Of a DNA stretch of 64,000 bases, positions 1 to 11,550 are shown one piece after another. Made by a program: the position numbers and the translations under genes. Below the pieces are notes generated by a model. That model was not told where the DNA came from and ran no database searches. It saw only the letters and a program-made list of their open reading frames with translations. This DNA comes from Cladosporium sp. IMV 00045 (lineage: Eukaryota > Ascomycota > Dothideomycetes > Cladosporiales > Cladosporiaceae): assembly GCA_001931905.2 (NCBI GenBank), contig MSJI02000646.1, positions 62,001-126,000 on the forward strand. Direction: 5' to 3'. Each line of letters opens with the position of its first letter. The stretch's first letter is position 1.

Positions 1-768
1 CTTGTCTCGCCGGGTATTGTTCGCATCCCATACGCTCGTTTCCCGCCCTCCAACCACCGCTCTCCCTCATCCTCCTCCGCGCCGCTCCGGCCCTTTTTGC
101 AACTCTCCCTCTCCCTTGGACTCCCACACAAACCGTGCCACGCGGCCGCCTGCATCCAGCGACTTGACTTCTCACTCTATTCGCCACTCCTGCTTGCCCC
201 CGGCAGATCCTTACACTCTCCGCCACGGTCACTTCTGCTGCTTGCCGTACGCGCGCGTCCACGACGTAGCATACAAGACCGTACCGTACAGCACAGCACA
301 GCATAGCAGTATCTACCTATATACCCAGGTGCCACTATTACTGAGACCCGAGAGAGCCGCAGCCGTTGCACCACGCTCGCTCAGCCACGACCTCCCGACC
401 CACCCTCTACCCGCACCGCAGTCTCTGGTCTGTCCGCCGCGCGCCCGCCCTCGCCCGTCGTCACAGAACGGACAATGGCGCCGTCAACGCCCCGGCTTCG
501 CATTCTGTCAGGTCAGTCAGATCCCGTTGCATCTCGCGCTATCCACCCCATCAGCCGCAAAGTCCGCGCACCCTTTGCCCTCTGCCCAATGCCCTTGCCA
601 TTCCAAACCCGGCCGCCACCTCGATGCGTCGCATCTCCACTTTTCTAGCGCGTCCAAATATCCCACACCTGAGCAACGCCCCAAGCTTCGCTCGCCGGGT
701 TCCAGGCAACTTCATGCCGTCGTTCTCCATCCATGCATCACCTTTGTCCATAACTTTTTCCACCAGCC
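1..768. other. 5' flank of the PanE-like gene, no gene seen
   Basis: C-rich, pyrimidine-biased sequence that fits a fungal promoter and 5' leader for the gene starting at 769. The open frame that runs through it (2..784) has a biased, low-complexity composition and overlaps the start codon of the real gene in another frame, so I do not call it coding. Confidence 0.6.
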
Positions 769-3300
769 ATGGACAACTCGCTGACGCAGCAGGTTTGCGC
801 AGTCGGCGGTAATGCTGTCTCCGCCTTCCTCTCATGGCGCCTCTCCGCGACCAACGCCTGCGACGTGACGCTCGTCTGGAAGAGCGGCTTCGACGCTGTG
901 TCGCAGTACGGCATTTCGTTCAAGTGAGTGTCGACAACATCAATCCACCCCTCTCCCGTCCCGCCCAAGCTGACAGCGTTCCCTCAGGTCGAGCATCTTC
1001 GGAAACGAGCGCTTCAAACCCAGACACGGTACGTCACAACCGCCGAACCTCCTGACATAGCCCGACAAAAGCATTTGCTGATGAGATTCCGCTCCGCAGT
1101 GGTTCGCACGCCTGAAGAAGCCGCCCAATTGTCTCGCGCCTCCTACGACTACGTTGTGCTTTGCGTCAAGGCGCTTCCCGATGTCTACGACCTGGCCTCT
1201 GTCATCGAGTCCGTCGTGGCTCCCCAACACACTTGCATCCTCGTCAACACAACCCACACCCTCGGCGTCGAGTCGTATCTCGAGCAGCGCTTCCCCACCA
1301 ACGTCGTTCTTTCATTAGTATCAGGAGCTGAGATCACACAACTTGGAGCGAGCGAGTTTGAGCATACGGGACCTTCGGAACTCTGGGTTGGTGCTGCGAA
1401 CAAAAATTCATCCATACCCGCATCGATACAGCACGATATGGCCGAGGCGCTGGCCATGACGCTCAAATCCGGATCTGTGGACTGCGAGGTGTCTCCGAAT
1501 ATCCGTCAACAACAGTATGAACGCATGATTGGGTAAGTTGCAAATGTCTCGACAACATGAAAATGTGGCTAATTAAATGTCTTCAGACCCATTGCTTTCC
1601 ACCCAGCCAGTGTCATCTTCGAGACTCCGTCGCACGCCGAATTGCTCGAAAAAGTCGGAGTCCGTTCGATGATCACAGGTGTTCTCGACGAATTGTTGAA
1701 TCTCGCGGCCGCTCAAGGCTGCACCTTCAAGCCGGGTTTTAAGGAAGCGACTATGGAGCAGATGATTGCACCTACCGAGACACACAGCACCATGTACCAA
1801 GATTTCGCAGCACGAAGGCCTATGGAAGTCGAAACATATCTGGGCTCGCCCATCAAGTTGGCACAGGAGGCTGGTGTCGCTGTTCCCAGGATCGAAACTC
1901 TTTACTCGATGCTGCACAATGCGAACATCATCAACCAGAACCGCCCACCGCAGGGGTCGGCATCACCCAACCCGCAGGCACCACGCATGCCCGCAGGAGC
2001 TGGAGCTCCACCACCAAGAGGCTACCCTCCACCTGGGCCAATGCCGGGCGGCATGCGGAATGGCATGCGCCCAGCTCCTGGTAGCAGGGCGCCTTCCGCG
2101 CAGGGTGGCCCGCCACCCAACCGTCGTGGTCCCTCGATGGGTGGCTTTCCTCCGCGTATGAATGGTAACGGCTACGGTCCTCGGGGACCTCCTCAGCAGA
2201 TGCAGCGTCGACCGTCTTTCGAAGGAGACGACCTTGGAGAATTCAGTCATCTCATGTTGTACGATAATATGCCCGAAAACCAGGTGGCCCAAATGGCTGA
2301 TGGAGGATACGATATGCCGAACGGAGCTGGACCTGACATAATGATGAGGGAGCGGGAGCTGGCTCTTCGCCAGAAAGAGTTGGCTTTGAGAGAACAGGAA
2401 TACAACATGCGCCGGAGGGGACCTGGACCGCGCATGCCTCCGCCCCCGCAATCTCATGCAGGCTTTGACGACGATGATGAAGACGGTGAAGACTACTTCG
2501 ACCCAATGGCGACTCACGGAGTCCCGAACATCGATCCCGACCAAGTTGACATGATGAGCGTGACTTCGAGACGCACAAGGAAAGCGCCCAGTGCCAGTCA
2601 GCTCCGCAACAATCCAGAGATGGCCGGCGGCCCTCCTGGTATGCGGCAGAGCCGAGGCCCTTTCGGCAAACGACCTGGTATGAAAAACCGGGTCAGCAAC
2701 TCGATCATGAGTGAGATGCCCAACTTGCGAGAAGAGCTGATGAGCAATCCCTTGATGGGCTACTCCTCAGACAGATACGGCAATGTCGACCGCCACAACA
2801 TGGGCGTTGAATCAAGGACGAATTCTCTCACCGCTGAGAGACTGAACGAACTGTCAAGGGGCGGTCCTCCTGGCCCGCCTGGGTCAATGCCTGGCCCTCC
2901 CATGAGCCGTCGTGGAAGTCAATCTCCTGGCAACCCTTTCCAGGGCAACGGCCGTGGAGGTCCACCGCCCAACCTTCGCCCCTCACCTCCTGGCGGGTAT
3001 GGTCCGAACGGTATGATGACACCGAACGGACGTCCTTCACCACCAGGCATGAGGCAGCCAGTCCCACGACACCCACCTGGGCACGGAAACGCTGTTGCGC
3101 CGCAGCATGTCGAACAACAAGTCGGGGTGAGCCATCTTTACCCACCCAAAAACGGCCCTCAAGTACGCAGTCTGACCGGTTCTGCGAGCGCTAGCGCGGG
3201 GAGTGGTGAAAGTAACCGCTCTGCGCCTCTTGACTCCGACCCTTCTGCCCACAGTTCTTCCAGCAGCCTTGGCCCGCGCCCTCCCATCGGCGTCCGATAA
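769..3300 (+). CDS. PanE/ApbA-like (ketopantoate reductase family) protein with Pro/Gly-rich tail
   Basis: Four exons, 769..923, 988..1028, 1100..1532 and 1587..3300, give 780 residues in one frame; all introns are GT..AG and 54-71 bp. Residues 1-210 resemble the NAD(P)-binding half and 211-325 the helical C-terminal half of 2-dehydropantoate 2-reductase, which makes pantoate for CoA synthesis. Residues from about 325 on are low-complexity, rich in Pro, Gly, Met and Arg, with a short charged helix of the type RERELALRQKELALREQEY. Odd points: the glycine motif is degenerate (AVGGNAVSAF, where GxGxxG is expected), and the YERMIGPIAFHP stretch lacks the usual Lys/Asn pair of the active site. I infer a divergent, possibly non-catalytic member. 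The family call is fairly firm, the function unknown. Confidence 0.8.
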
Positions 3301-5227
3301 GCTGAGGTCAAACGACGCGACCCATCCGCATCATCACACAAGACCTGTCGGCATACCTCTCATTTCCTGAAGCGTTCATCCGGCGTTCTGTGGCGTTGAG
3401 CAGCACGGCTGCATGGTGGCATGTTAGCGGCTCATTCTGGATACCCGAGACCAGCCACGTGTACAACAGAGTCGAGTCGAGTCGAGCCGATGCCATAGTC
3501 GATACCGCGAATATCCGCTTCCGCAATTACCATTCATCAGCGAGACCACGGCTTCAAAAGCACATTCATTGCAGTCAATTGCACGGCCCTTGTCTGTCCG
3601 TGCTTTGTCAAAATAATTCGTACGACACATCGATCCGTCGCCATCTTCTTTGACTGGAAGATGCACAAAGCAATCCGGCTTGCTGTTTCGACAGCTCCAA
3701 ACACGACCATGCTAATCCACGAACGAGCCGAAGCACAACATCCAACACATTCAACTCGCCAAAACCATCATCACCACCCACCATCTACCAATCTATAGAC
3801 ATTAATGGCGAACCAAAAACCGCACGGCCTCACACGCCGAAAAGTCGCTCATTGCACCTCCTCTTTTGTCGGCGGCTCTGGGTCAACCGGAGCCTTTTTT
3901 TGTTCTCTGTCACAGCGGAGAGAAGCAGATTTCCTTCTTCTTGAGTACATAACTTCATCCTTCAATTCTTCTTGACGGACGTGGTTAGGGAATGGATTGT
4001 CACTGGAAGCGACGAACGGTTTTCTTTTGGTCGGCGGGCAAATTCCCGAAGAGAATGAAATGTTTGCACAAGGAACAGGAGGGGAACCCAGGAGTAACAT
4101 GACTTATTACTTATCATCTCTTTTTCTCTCTCTTTAAACACTCCTTCTTTTCCTTTCTTTCCGGGGGTGTTGTCCTTTTCTCGTTTTGCTTTTTCTGGCG
4201 CGCGCGAAAAAGACAGCAGGGCAACTACTGCGAAATCAACAGACCATTTCCTTTTTTTGTTTTTTCTCCTTGATCTTCTTCTTCTTCTTCTTCTTCTTCC
4301 TCAAAACTTTGATAATACGTATTGAGAAATCTTAATTTGAGAATGTCGTTGGATGGTGCATGCGTCTCACTCGCTTTATGAGTAATCTCATCGGTCTTCT
4401 GTCATCGGTCTTCTGGTGTCTATTGTAACATTTAATGTGAGATGCTCTGTCCACGCCTAGTATAGAAAGTAATGAGCTCTTCTTAGAGCTGTTTCCATTC
4501 ACTCTGAGACGATTCAAAGCATACAGTATCTCTTTTTGCCGTCTCGCGGACGCACTTGTAACGCCAACGCACTCTCGACATTCCCATTCTTCCAAGCATC
4601 CAAGGAACCTGGCGTCGGCCAACTCCACACAGACTCCACGCTCCACTCCGGCTTGGGCGAGCTTTGTCACCTCTGACATCAACCTCCCAGCCGCTGTTGT
4701 CAGCAGTGCAACTGATGAACTGTTTCCGCTCCCATCCGCGGCGTCTCTTCCAAAGGAGTGACAAATTTACGATACGTGAATCGCACTTCTGCTAGGTTTC
4801 CCGCCAGGCGAGTTGCGCAACGAAGCACAGCAGATTCTAGGCTCTATCGCGCAGCGAGATTGATGATGTAGTGAGAGAAAGCTGGTCACGGTGGTGGGTA
4901 TGTGCCGTCGAGGTGACATGGCATTTCAGTCTTGCACCCTTCCCTTCTCCCTTACTTCTCTTCTTCTCTTTGCTACCTATACACCGCTTGTGGACTATTT
5001 ACTGCTTGACTAGTCTGTACATACGGTTCTCGCCTACACCTCACACACTGCCTCTTCCTCTCCCTCTGCAAGCAATCCAACCCCACCTCGCATACCCCTC
5101 CAACACCCAAACAAACGACCAGCATCCACAACAATCCAAACCTCCCACTCCCACCCCAACCGCCCATCAAACTCTCACCTCAAACCTCAAACGCTCAACC
5201 CAAAAGTAAAAACAAAAACAAAAAACA
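3301..5227. other. Intergenic, no gene recognised
   Basis: About 1.9 kb between two genes on the same strand. It contains T-rich and pyrimidine-rich tracts and short open frames with no family resemblance. A simple (CTT)n repeat sits at about 4275-4300. The last 300 bases are C/A-rich and fit the 5' leader of the next gene. Confidence 0.6.
4275..4300. repeat. (CTT)n microsatellite
   Basis: About eight perfect CTT units in a pyrimidine-rich intergenic tract; no coding role seen. Confidence 0.85.
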
Positions 5228-6120
5228 ATGACAACCCCCCGCGTCTTCATAATCCGGCACGGCGAAACCGCCTGGTCGCTCAACGGCAAACACACCGGCC
5301 TGTCCGACATCCCGCTCACCGCCAACGGCGAGCAGCGCATCCGCGCCACAGGCCGCGCCCTCGTCGGCCACGACCGCCTCATCGTGCCCCGCAACCTGGC
5401 GCGCGTCTACGTCTCCCCCCGCAGCAGGGCGAAGCGCACGCTCGAGCTGCTCGATCTGGGCTGTAAGGGTGGACTGCCTTGGGATGGTGGTGCTGAGGAG
5501 GGTCAGAAAGAGGGGGAGGGCGAAGTGAAATGCGAGGCCGGTGTGGAAGTCACGGAGAGCGTGAGGGAGTGGGATTACGGCGACTACGAGGGCGTGACGA
5601 GCAAGGAGATCCGCGAGAGGAGGAAAGAAAGCGGCGAGGGCGAGTGGGATATCTGGCGCGATGGGTGTCCGGGCGGAGAGTACGTTTTCAATCCTTCTCA
5701 TTCAATTTCCCTCTTCGTCACATTTCCCTTTTCGCCAATCTCTAACACACCCCTCACAGATCCCCAACCGACATAACCCGCCGCTGCGACGCCCTGATCT
5801 CCACGATCCGCGAAACCTACCATGCGCCCGCCATCGGGCAGCCGAAAGGCAGCGTGCGCGCGCCCTTCGACGTGCTCATCGTGGCGCACGGGCACTTCCT
5901 GCGCGCTTTCGCGGCGCGCTGGATCGGCGCTGACATCGCGCATAATCCGAGTTTGATCCTCGAAGCGGGCGGCGTGGGGACGCTGAGCTACGAGCACTGC
6001 AGTTTGAAAGAGCCGGCGATTCTGCTGGGAGGCGCGTTCATGAGCGATGTGGTGGGGGAGGCGGAGAGGGATGCTGTGCAGGGGACGAGGAGGGAGGCGG
6101 AGAGGGAGAGTGCTTCGTAG
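5228..6120 (+). CDS. shb17: Sedoheptulose-1,7-bisphosphatase, histidine phosphatase superfamily
   Basis: Two exons, 5228..5679 and 5760..6120, give 270 residues. The N-terminus has the phosphohistidine signature RHGET (residues 10-14), then the block SLNGKHTGLSDIPLT. The middle has REWDYGDYEG and WRDGCPGGE, and the C-terminal half has the second His motif VAHGHFLR and the block LEAGGVGTLSYEH. This order and these blocks match yeast SHB17 rather than the generic phosphoglycerate mutases. SHB17 hydrolyses sedoheptulose 1,7-bisphosphate in the cytosol to feed riboneogenesis through the non-oxidative pentose phosphate pathway. Length agrees with the yeast protein (271 residues). The intron at 5680..5759 restores the frame exactly. 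Its 3' end faces that of SUB2 across 400 bases. Confidence 0.88.
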
Positions 6121-6520
6121 TATACATGAAAGGTGAGGGTTGCGGTATATGGTTAGCGAGTGGGTGGGTGGTGGCGTTGCTCATTGGACTCCAGCTGATC
6201 TCTTGGGAGAGATATTGAAAAAGACAGATAGAGTCGGCGTACAACCTAATGAAGACATGATACCGATAAGATGGTCCAAGAAGGGCGGGGATCTTTTCGA
6301 GCTGCGCAATCTGCCATTCTGAGAACTAAAGGTACAGTCTGGATGTTTTGTTTTTTCCTCTCCTTACTTTCGTGTCTCGGCCTTGTCTCAGAAAAAAAAA
6401 AACGTGAAATCCTATGCCTCAAAAACAAACCACATTCCTTTTTAAACCTTTCGTGTTGTGACCGGCCGAAAACTCCCTTAGTTCAAACGCTCATTCCGAG
6501 AGTTCGTCTGAAGCGTCCAT
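6121..6520. other. Convergent 3' region between SHB17 and SUB2
   Basis: Both flanking genes end here, so this should hold two 3' UTRs. A run of ten A at about 6391-6400 and T-rich tracts are seen. No gene. Confidence 0.55.
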
Positions 6521-8350
6521 CTAAGCAGCCATGTAGCTCTTGACGTCGATGCCCTCCTTCGGGTACTCGGGCAGGGCGACCTCGAACCTCTTCTCGACCT
6601 GCTGGAGAACCTCCTGATCCTGGTCGGAGCTGACGAAGCTGATGGCCACACCCTTGGTACCGAAACGACCGGCACGACCGACACGGTGGAGGTAGCTGTC
6701 AGCGTCGGCGGGCAAGTCGTAGTTGATGGCAAGGTTGATGCGCTCGATATCGATGCCACGGCCGAAGACGTCGGTGGAGACACAGATGCGCTCCTTGAAG
6801 TCCTTGAACTTCTGGTAGCGCTTGATGCGCTCCTCCTGGCTGACACCGGAGTGCACGGCGATGGAGGGGAAGTTGCACTCGCGGAGAAGCTTGTCGAGCT
6901 CAGTGCAGCGGAGGGTGGACTTGACGAAGATGATGACCTGGTTGTACTCCAGCTCGTCCAGGAGGTCGTTGAGTTTGCGGTTCTTCTCAGCCTCGGTGAG
7001 CTTGACGTAGTACTGCTGGAGACCGTGAAGGGTGAGCTTAGACTCCTCCTTCTCGATGTACTCGCTGGGGTTTCTCATGAACTTCCTGCAGATGGGAAGG
7101 ACTTCGGGAGAGAGGGTGGCGGAGAACATCATGACCTGCTTCTGGGTGGGCGTGGCACGGAAAATCTCCTGAATGTCACGGCGCATGTCTCATTTGAAGG
7201 TTAGTCTAGTCTCGCAAGGTCGACGGCATCTAGGTGCGACTCACCGATCTGGTCGAGAACCTTGTCGCACTCATCGAGCACGAAGCGCTGGACGTTGCCG
7301 AGACGCAGGTGCTTGTCGCGTACCAGGGCGTTGAGACGACCAGGAGTGGCGACGATGATGTTGGGAAACTTCTCCTTGTTCTGGAGCTCGTTGATGTTGT
7401 CCTGGATGGGAGTACCACCGTAGAAGACGGCGGTCTTGACATCCGGCAAGTACTTGCTGAAACGAGCGTACTCGTTCTTGATCTGGTAGGCCAACTCACG
7501 GGTGTGGCACATGACGACAACCGAGCACTCGCCGGCGACGGGCTCGATTTGCTGAAGGGTAGCCAAGACGAAGATGGCAGTTTTACCGAGACCAGACTTG
7601 GCCTGACCAAGAATGTCGGCTCCAAGGATAGCCTGCGGAATGCAGTTCTGTTGGACTGTAGTCATGATATGTCAGAAATTGTCCAGAGTGGAATTATTGC
7701 GAGCGATCGAGCGTCAAGTCCGTCCATCTCAGATTCAAGCCATGCCACCAATCCAATGCACGCGTCCGCGTCCTCGACCAAACTTGATCTCCCAGCGCAA
7801 ATGTCTCGTTCCTCCTCAGCGGGAGAGGCGAATCACGTCGGCTCAGCTCGAGTCGCGACGTTTCATTCGCGCTCATGGTCCGTTGAAGCCAGGAGGCTGT
7901 GCCTCTCCCGACTGTGAGGCCGTTGGCGTGTCTGAACACAGCTGTGTAGTGCCGCAGACAGTGGCCAATGTATCGCTTCATTTCCCTCCAAAAGATACAA
8001 GGTGCGACGCGAGGTACATTGTTGGCATGCATGCGCGCGGCTGCCTGCAGGCTCGTTTTCTGAGATGGACGGACGCTCGGCGCTTCGGAACCGCAGAAGC
8101 ACAGAGGGATGGAAAACTAACTGTTGGAAGGGTGCTCGAAACCGCAGTCGGTGATGGCCTTGAGGAGCTCGGGCTTCAGCAGGAAGTCGCGGAAAGAGGT
8201 GCTGTGGACACCGGCATAGGAGCCCTGGGCGTCGGTGTTGCCAGTCGCGGCGGCATCCTTCTTGGCGTCACCGTTGGCAGCAGCCGGGGCGGCCTCAGTG
8301 GTCTGAAGCTCCTCGTCGGAGTAGTCGATCAGGTCCTCCTCAGCAGACAT
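6521..8350 (-). CDS. sub2: DEAD-box (DECD) RNA helicase SUB2/UAP56
   Basis: Exons, read on the minus strand: 8350..8122, 7655..7245 and 7188..6521, giving 435 residues, the usual length for SUB2. The short acidic N-terminus ([13 protein letters not shown]) is followed by the Q motif, Walker A AKSGLGKT, the diagnostic DECD box ([11 protein letters not shown]), SAT (MMFSATLS), and the C-terminal RecA domain with [10 protein letters not shown] and [13 protein letters not shown]2 is the nuclear ATPase that acts in spliceosome assembly and, with the THO complex and Yra1, in mRNA export. Intron 1 (7656..8121, 466 bp) is unusually long beside the other introns here (mostly 50-80 bp); intron 2 is 56 bp. 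The gene shares a 520-bp divergent promoter with the RNase P subunit gene. Confidence 0.95.
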
Positions 8351-8870
8351 GTTGGCGGTGAAAGTTAGAAGTAAAGTCCTGGTTGGGCGCGCGAAGCGGG
8401 ATGCTCGTAGACGATTGAGTGGGTGAGAGCGGCGGGCGAAATGGCCGTCGCTGGATGATTAGAACGTATCGAAGAGTGATGAAGATGAGGACGGTAGTGG
8501 AAGAGGGTGGTGGGTGGTGATGAAGTGACGAGTCTGGCTGGATGATGGATTGTTGTCGCGAACAGCCTGCGCCAGGCGGATGGCGCTCGGACCACCGCGC
8601 TAAGCCGCAAACGGCCACCGAGTCATTCAGGCACGCCTCGAGGATCGTCAACTTCGATTGGAATTTGAAGGGTTGGCGCTGCTGTATATCACGGTATTTG
8701 CTACGGATATCACGAATGGGACATAGCCGGGTTACCTTCGCAGTGTCTTTGTAACACTTGCGATCAATTACAAACCATGTGATGATACACATGCTATACC
8801 GGTCCCGGAGTTGACTGGACTTTTTTCGACATCTATACCTAGCGGACAACGGTCTGGAAATACAATCAAA
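8351..8870. promoter_or_regulatory. Divergent promoter region of SUB2 and the RNase P subunit gene
   Basis: 520 bp between the two start codons, which face away from each other. No TATA box stands out. Both genes serve RNA metabolism, so co-regulation is possible, but this is inferred from layout only. Confidence 0.5.
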
Positions 8871-9551
8871 ATGGCCAAAGCCAAAGAAAGCAAGAAGAAA
8901 GGCGTACCCAACAAGCACCTCCACGCTCGAATCGCCTATCTCCACCAAGCAGCAACCTATCTCAGCACTCAATCCTTGACCAGCCCACCATCTGGTGGCG
9001 TACAATCAGCGACAACTGCAGGTACCCCGAACGACGACAAGCAAGATGCTGCAACCCAAACACCCCTCCACCCACCCGGAACACTAGCAACAGACTCCTG
9101 CACCTCCCAAGCCAACAGGAAACCCACACCAGGCCAGCCGAGCACAGCAACTTTCAACCCTCCCCCCTCAGGCCTCCCTCTCCAGCTCACCGCACACCTG
9201 AGCATCATAGCGCAGAAAGGGCAGATTCGCCTCTCCAAGGAATTGAAACACAGCATTTGCAAAATCTGCAGCTCGCCGTTGATCGAAGGGCAGACTTGCT
9301 CTCGGACGACGGAGAATCTGAGCAAAGGTGGCCGCAAGCCTTGGGCTGATGTGCTGGTTGTCAAGTGTCTTGCTTGTGGCGCTTGCAAGAGATTTCCCAC
9401 TGGCGCGAGGAAGCAAAAGCGAAAAGCTTTGCGGATGGCTGAGGCGGAAGATCCTGGGAAGTCATTGGGAGGGGAGGCAGAGAAGGAGCCCTCGGAGTTG
9501 GAGCTGCGAGTTAAAGAGAATGTACATGTAAACGACCGCATGGAAGAGTGA
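8871..9551 (+). CDS. RNase P/MRP protein subunit, Rpr2/Rpp21/Snm1 family
   Basis: Single exon, 226 residues, start at MAKAKESKKKGVPNKHLHAR. The N-terminal helix (HARIAYLHQAATYL) and two CxxC pairs, CKICSSPL (about residue 130) and CLACGACKRFP (about residue 165), form the four-Cys zinc ribbon of the Rpr2/Rpp21 family; the short Arg/Lys run after the second pair is also usual. The protein would act in the nucleus or nucleolus in RNase P (pre-tRNA 5' processing) or RNase MRP (pre-rRNA processing). The stretch at about residues 45-110 is low-complexity and probably disordered. The choice between the Rpr2 and Snm1 types cannot be made by eye. Confidence 0.85.
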   Translation: MAKAKESKKKGVPNKHLHARIAYLHQAATYLSTQSLTSPPSGGVQSATTAGTPNDDKQDAATQTPLHPPGTLATDSCTSQANRKPTPGQPSTATFNPPPSGLPLQLTAHLSIIAQKGQIRLSKELKHSICKICSSPLIEGQTCSRTTENLSKGGRKPWADVLVVKCLACGACKRFPTGARKQKRKALRMAEAEDPGKSLGGEAEKEPSELELRVKENVHVNDRMEE

Positions 9552-9736
9552 GACAGAAGGAGTCATGATGGAAAGAAACAATCCATGACAATCAATGTAT
9601 TTCGTCAAAATGTACAACACAACCCATTTCGTAGCATGCCATGCAAAACGCCTTCGCTAAGCGGAAAACCGACCCAAGACCAGTATGAACCTCCCTAACC
9701 ATTGCTTTTATCCCATACAAACACGCACAGCATATC

Positions 9737-10953
9737 CTACTCATCAGCCTTCAAGCCGCAAAGATCCCACCCAAAAATGCAGTCGAGAAGGTAAATCAGA
9801 CGCCAGTAGACATTGGCGCGGTCGTAGTCGAAAGTGCCGTCCTCGCGGCGCGGCAAGGTCGAGCCGAAAATCTCGCTGCCGCCTATCGAAGCCATCCAGC
9901 TTTGCGTGGGCCGCTTCGGTAGCAAGGCTTGCTCTGCTGGGAGGAGGACGGCGCGCGTGGCTCCTTGGATGCGTAATGGGCGCTGCTGCAGTTGCATGTC
10001 TGCGTCGCCAGTTTGGCGGTCGAGGCCAGTGCTTGATGATTGAGTGGGTTCAGGTCCGCCGAAAGAGCCCATTCGTGGTGGTGGCTGGGTGGCTTTGGGT
10101 GCGCCGTCGGCGGTGGCAGAGGATATCGTTTCGGAGCTTGTGGGCGACGTATCTGTCGGCTTGGTTGCGAAAGTTTTTGGAAGGCTGTCGGATGTGATTT
10201 GCGCGCCGCCGCTGCTGGCGAAGATAGGGTCGTCTTTGCTCGGTCCTGTGCCTCTGTACGGCTCTGCGTAGACGAGATGTCCGCGCACGAGGTGCGGTGA
10301 GCGCGAGCACGCGAGATCTGCTCCCTCGGGCGAGTCGAACGTGACTTTGATCCAGTGGTTGCCACCGTGGAAAGTGTTCTTTCTGCGCAACGCCGCTTTT
10401 GTCAGGTACCTCTGCGCAACTGCTCTCAAATTCGAACGCGACAGGTCTTGTCGTTGTCCAGGCGGTTGCCTTTCGTAGTCTTCGAGAATGACACCGTTGG
10501 ACACAGACTCGTAGAAGTCAATGGCCGCCCACTGGAGCTCCTCTCCAAACCCGTAGATCAAGACCTCGGTGGGTTCTTTTGACTCGCTTTTCAGAGCGCC
10601 TGCCATAGTGTTGGGCTCGACTGTCTGAAAGCCTTCCCAGCATCTTTCTCCTTCGTCTCTGTTCTGAGCTTGCTGAACACTGCATCTTCGGCTGCCATGT
10701 TCTCAATCTTAATCCTATCCTCTTCTTTCCTCGGCTCTGCAGTCTTGGATCTGCTTCTGCTTGTTCCGCGGCGGCGCATAGAGCGGCCAAAAGGCCCTTT
10801 CTCGACGGGCTCCCGGCGTGCTTTGATATCTGCGCCATCTGCGCGCTCGTATGCCCATGGCAGGCGCTTGCCTTGGGAATCGACGTAGCGTTCGTTTTCG
10901 GGCACAGCGTGGACTTGCATGCCACCACGGCCTAGATTGGCGTAGGCGTTCAT
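9737..10953 (-). CDS. nup53: Nucleoporin NUP53/NUP35 family (RRM-like MPPN domain)
   Basis: Proposed exons on the minus strand: 10953..10681 and 10624..9737, giving 386 residues. The second exon holds the RRM-like dimerisation domain (EVLIYGFGEELQWAAIDFYE, then GGNHWIKVTFDSPEGADLAC) and the conserved amphipathic C-terminal helix (NVYWRLIYLLDCIFGWDLC) that contacts the nuclear membrane in this family. The first exon (MNAYANLGRGGMQVH..) is rich in Arg/Ser and charged residues. The two parts are in different frames; a 56-bp intron 10625..10680 joins them in frame, but its donor is GTGTTC, which is weak. A one-base indel is the other explanation, since the peptide running past the donor also looks plausible. 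The family call is firm, the junction is not. Confidence 0.78.
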
Positions 10954-11550
10954 GTTGGCGTATGGAGGTGGGGATGTTCGTTCGAGATGTCGGTATTATT
11001 TGCGACTGGGGACCTGATATGATGCAGTGTCCCAGTTGCGTTGGTAGAAGTACAAGTACCTGTGATAGGTTGCGTTGCGCGGCTAATAAAATGTGTTTAC
11101 GATGCAGGCGGACGTCCGTGCAGCACTTCGGCGTTGCGAAGGGTCGCGACGTGCGAACTTCACCACAATAGCACAAAACTAGGTATTCACTTAGCACTAC
11201 TTTTCACGTGAACAATACGAAGCGCACTTTCGAGACTTTGCATATGCATTCTACTGTCGTGATTCACCTCCGTGATTGCGAGGATTCGCCGGTCCTCCAG
11301 ACGGGAGTGACTTGATTGAGCAAGCAGAGATACAATACATCGCCAAAGCTACAAGGGCGTCTGCCCTTCTGCTGACAACGAGGACAGTGTCGAGGCGGCT
11401 CCTACCCTATTCTACAACAAAAGCTTTTCGACCGTATTGCTCCATCGAAGGCCATCGTCTATTCGTTAAGCGGCTTCTATATCGTGACAATGTATCTACT
11501 TCATACCGATTCGATGCCACCGAGCCAGACCGTGTCAAGTTCACAGAGGC
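10954..11550. other. Intergenic between NUP53 and the broken kinase gene
   Basis: Holds the NUP53 upstream region and the 3' side of the kinase-like gene. The open frame 11276..11599 has no recognisable features. Nothing else seen. Confidence 0.5.

Noticed and set aside
2..784. 260-residue frame at the left edge
   Set aside because: Low-complexity Pro/Ser/His/Arg composition in C-rich leader DNA, overlapping the start of the PanE-like gene in another frame.
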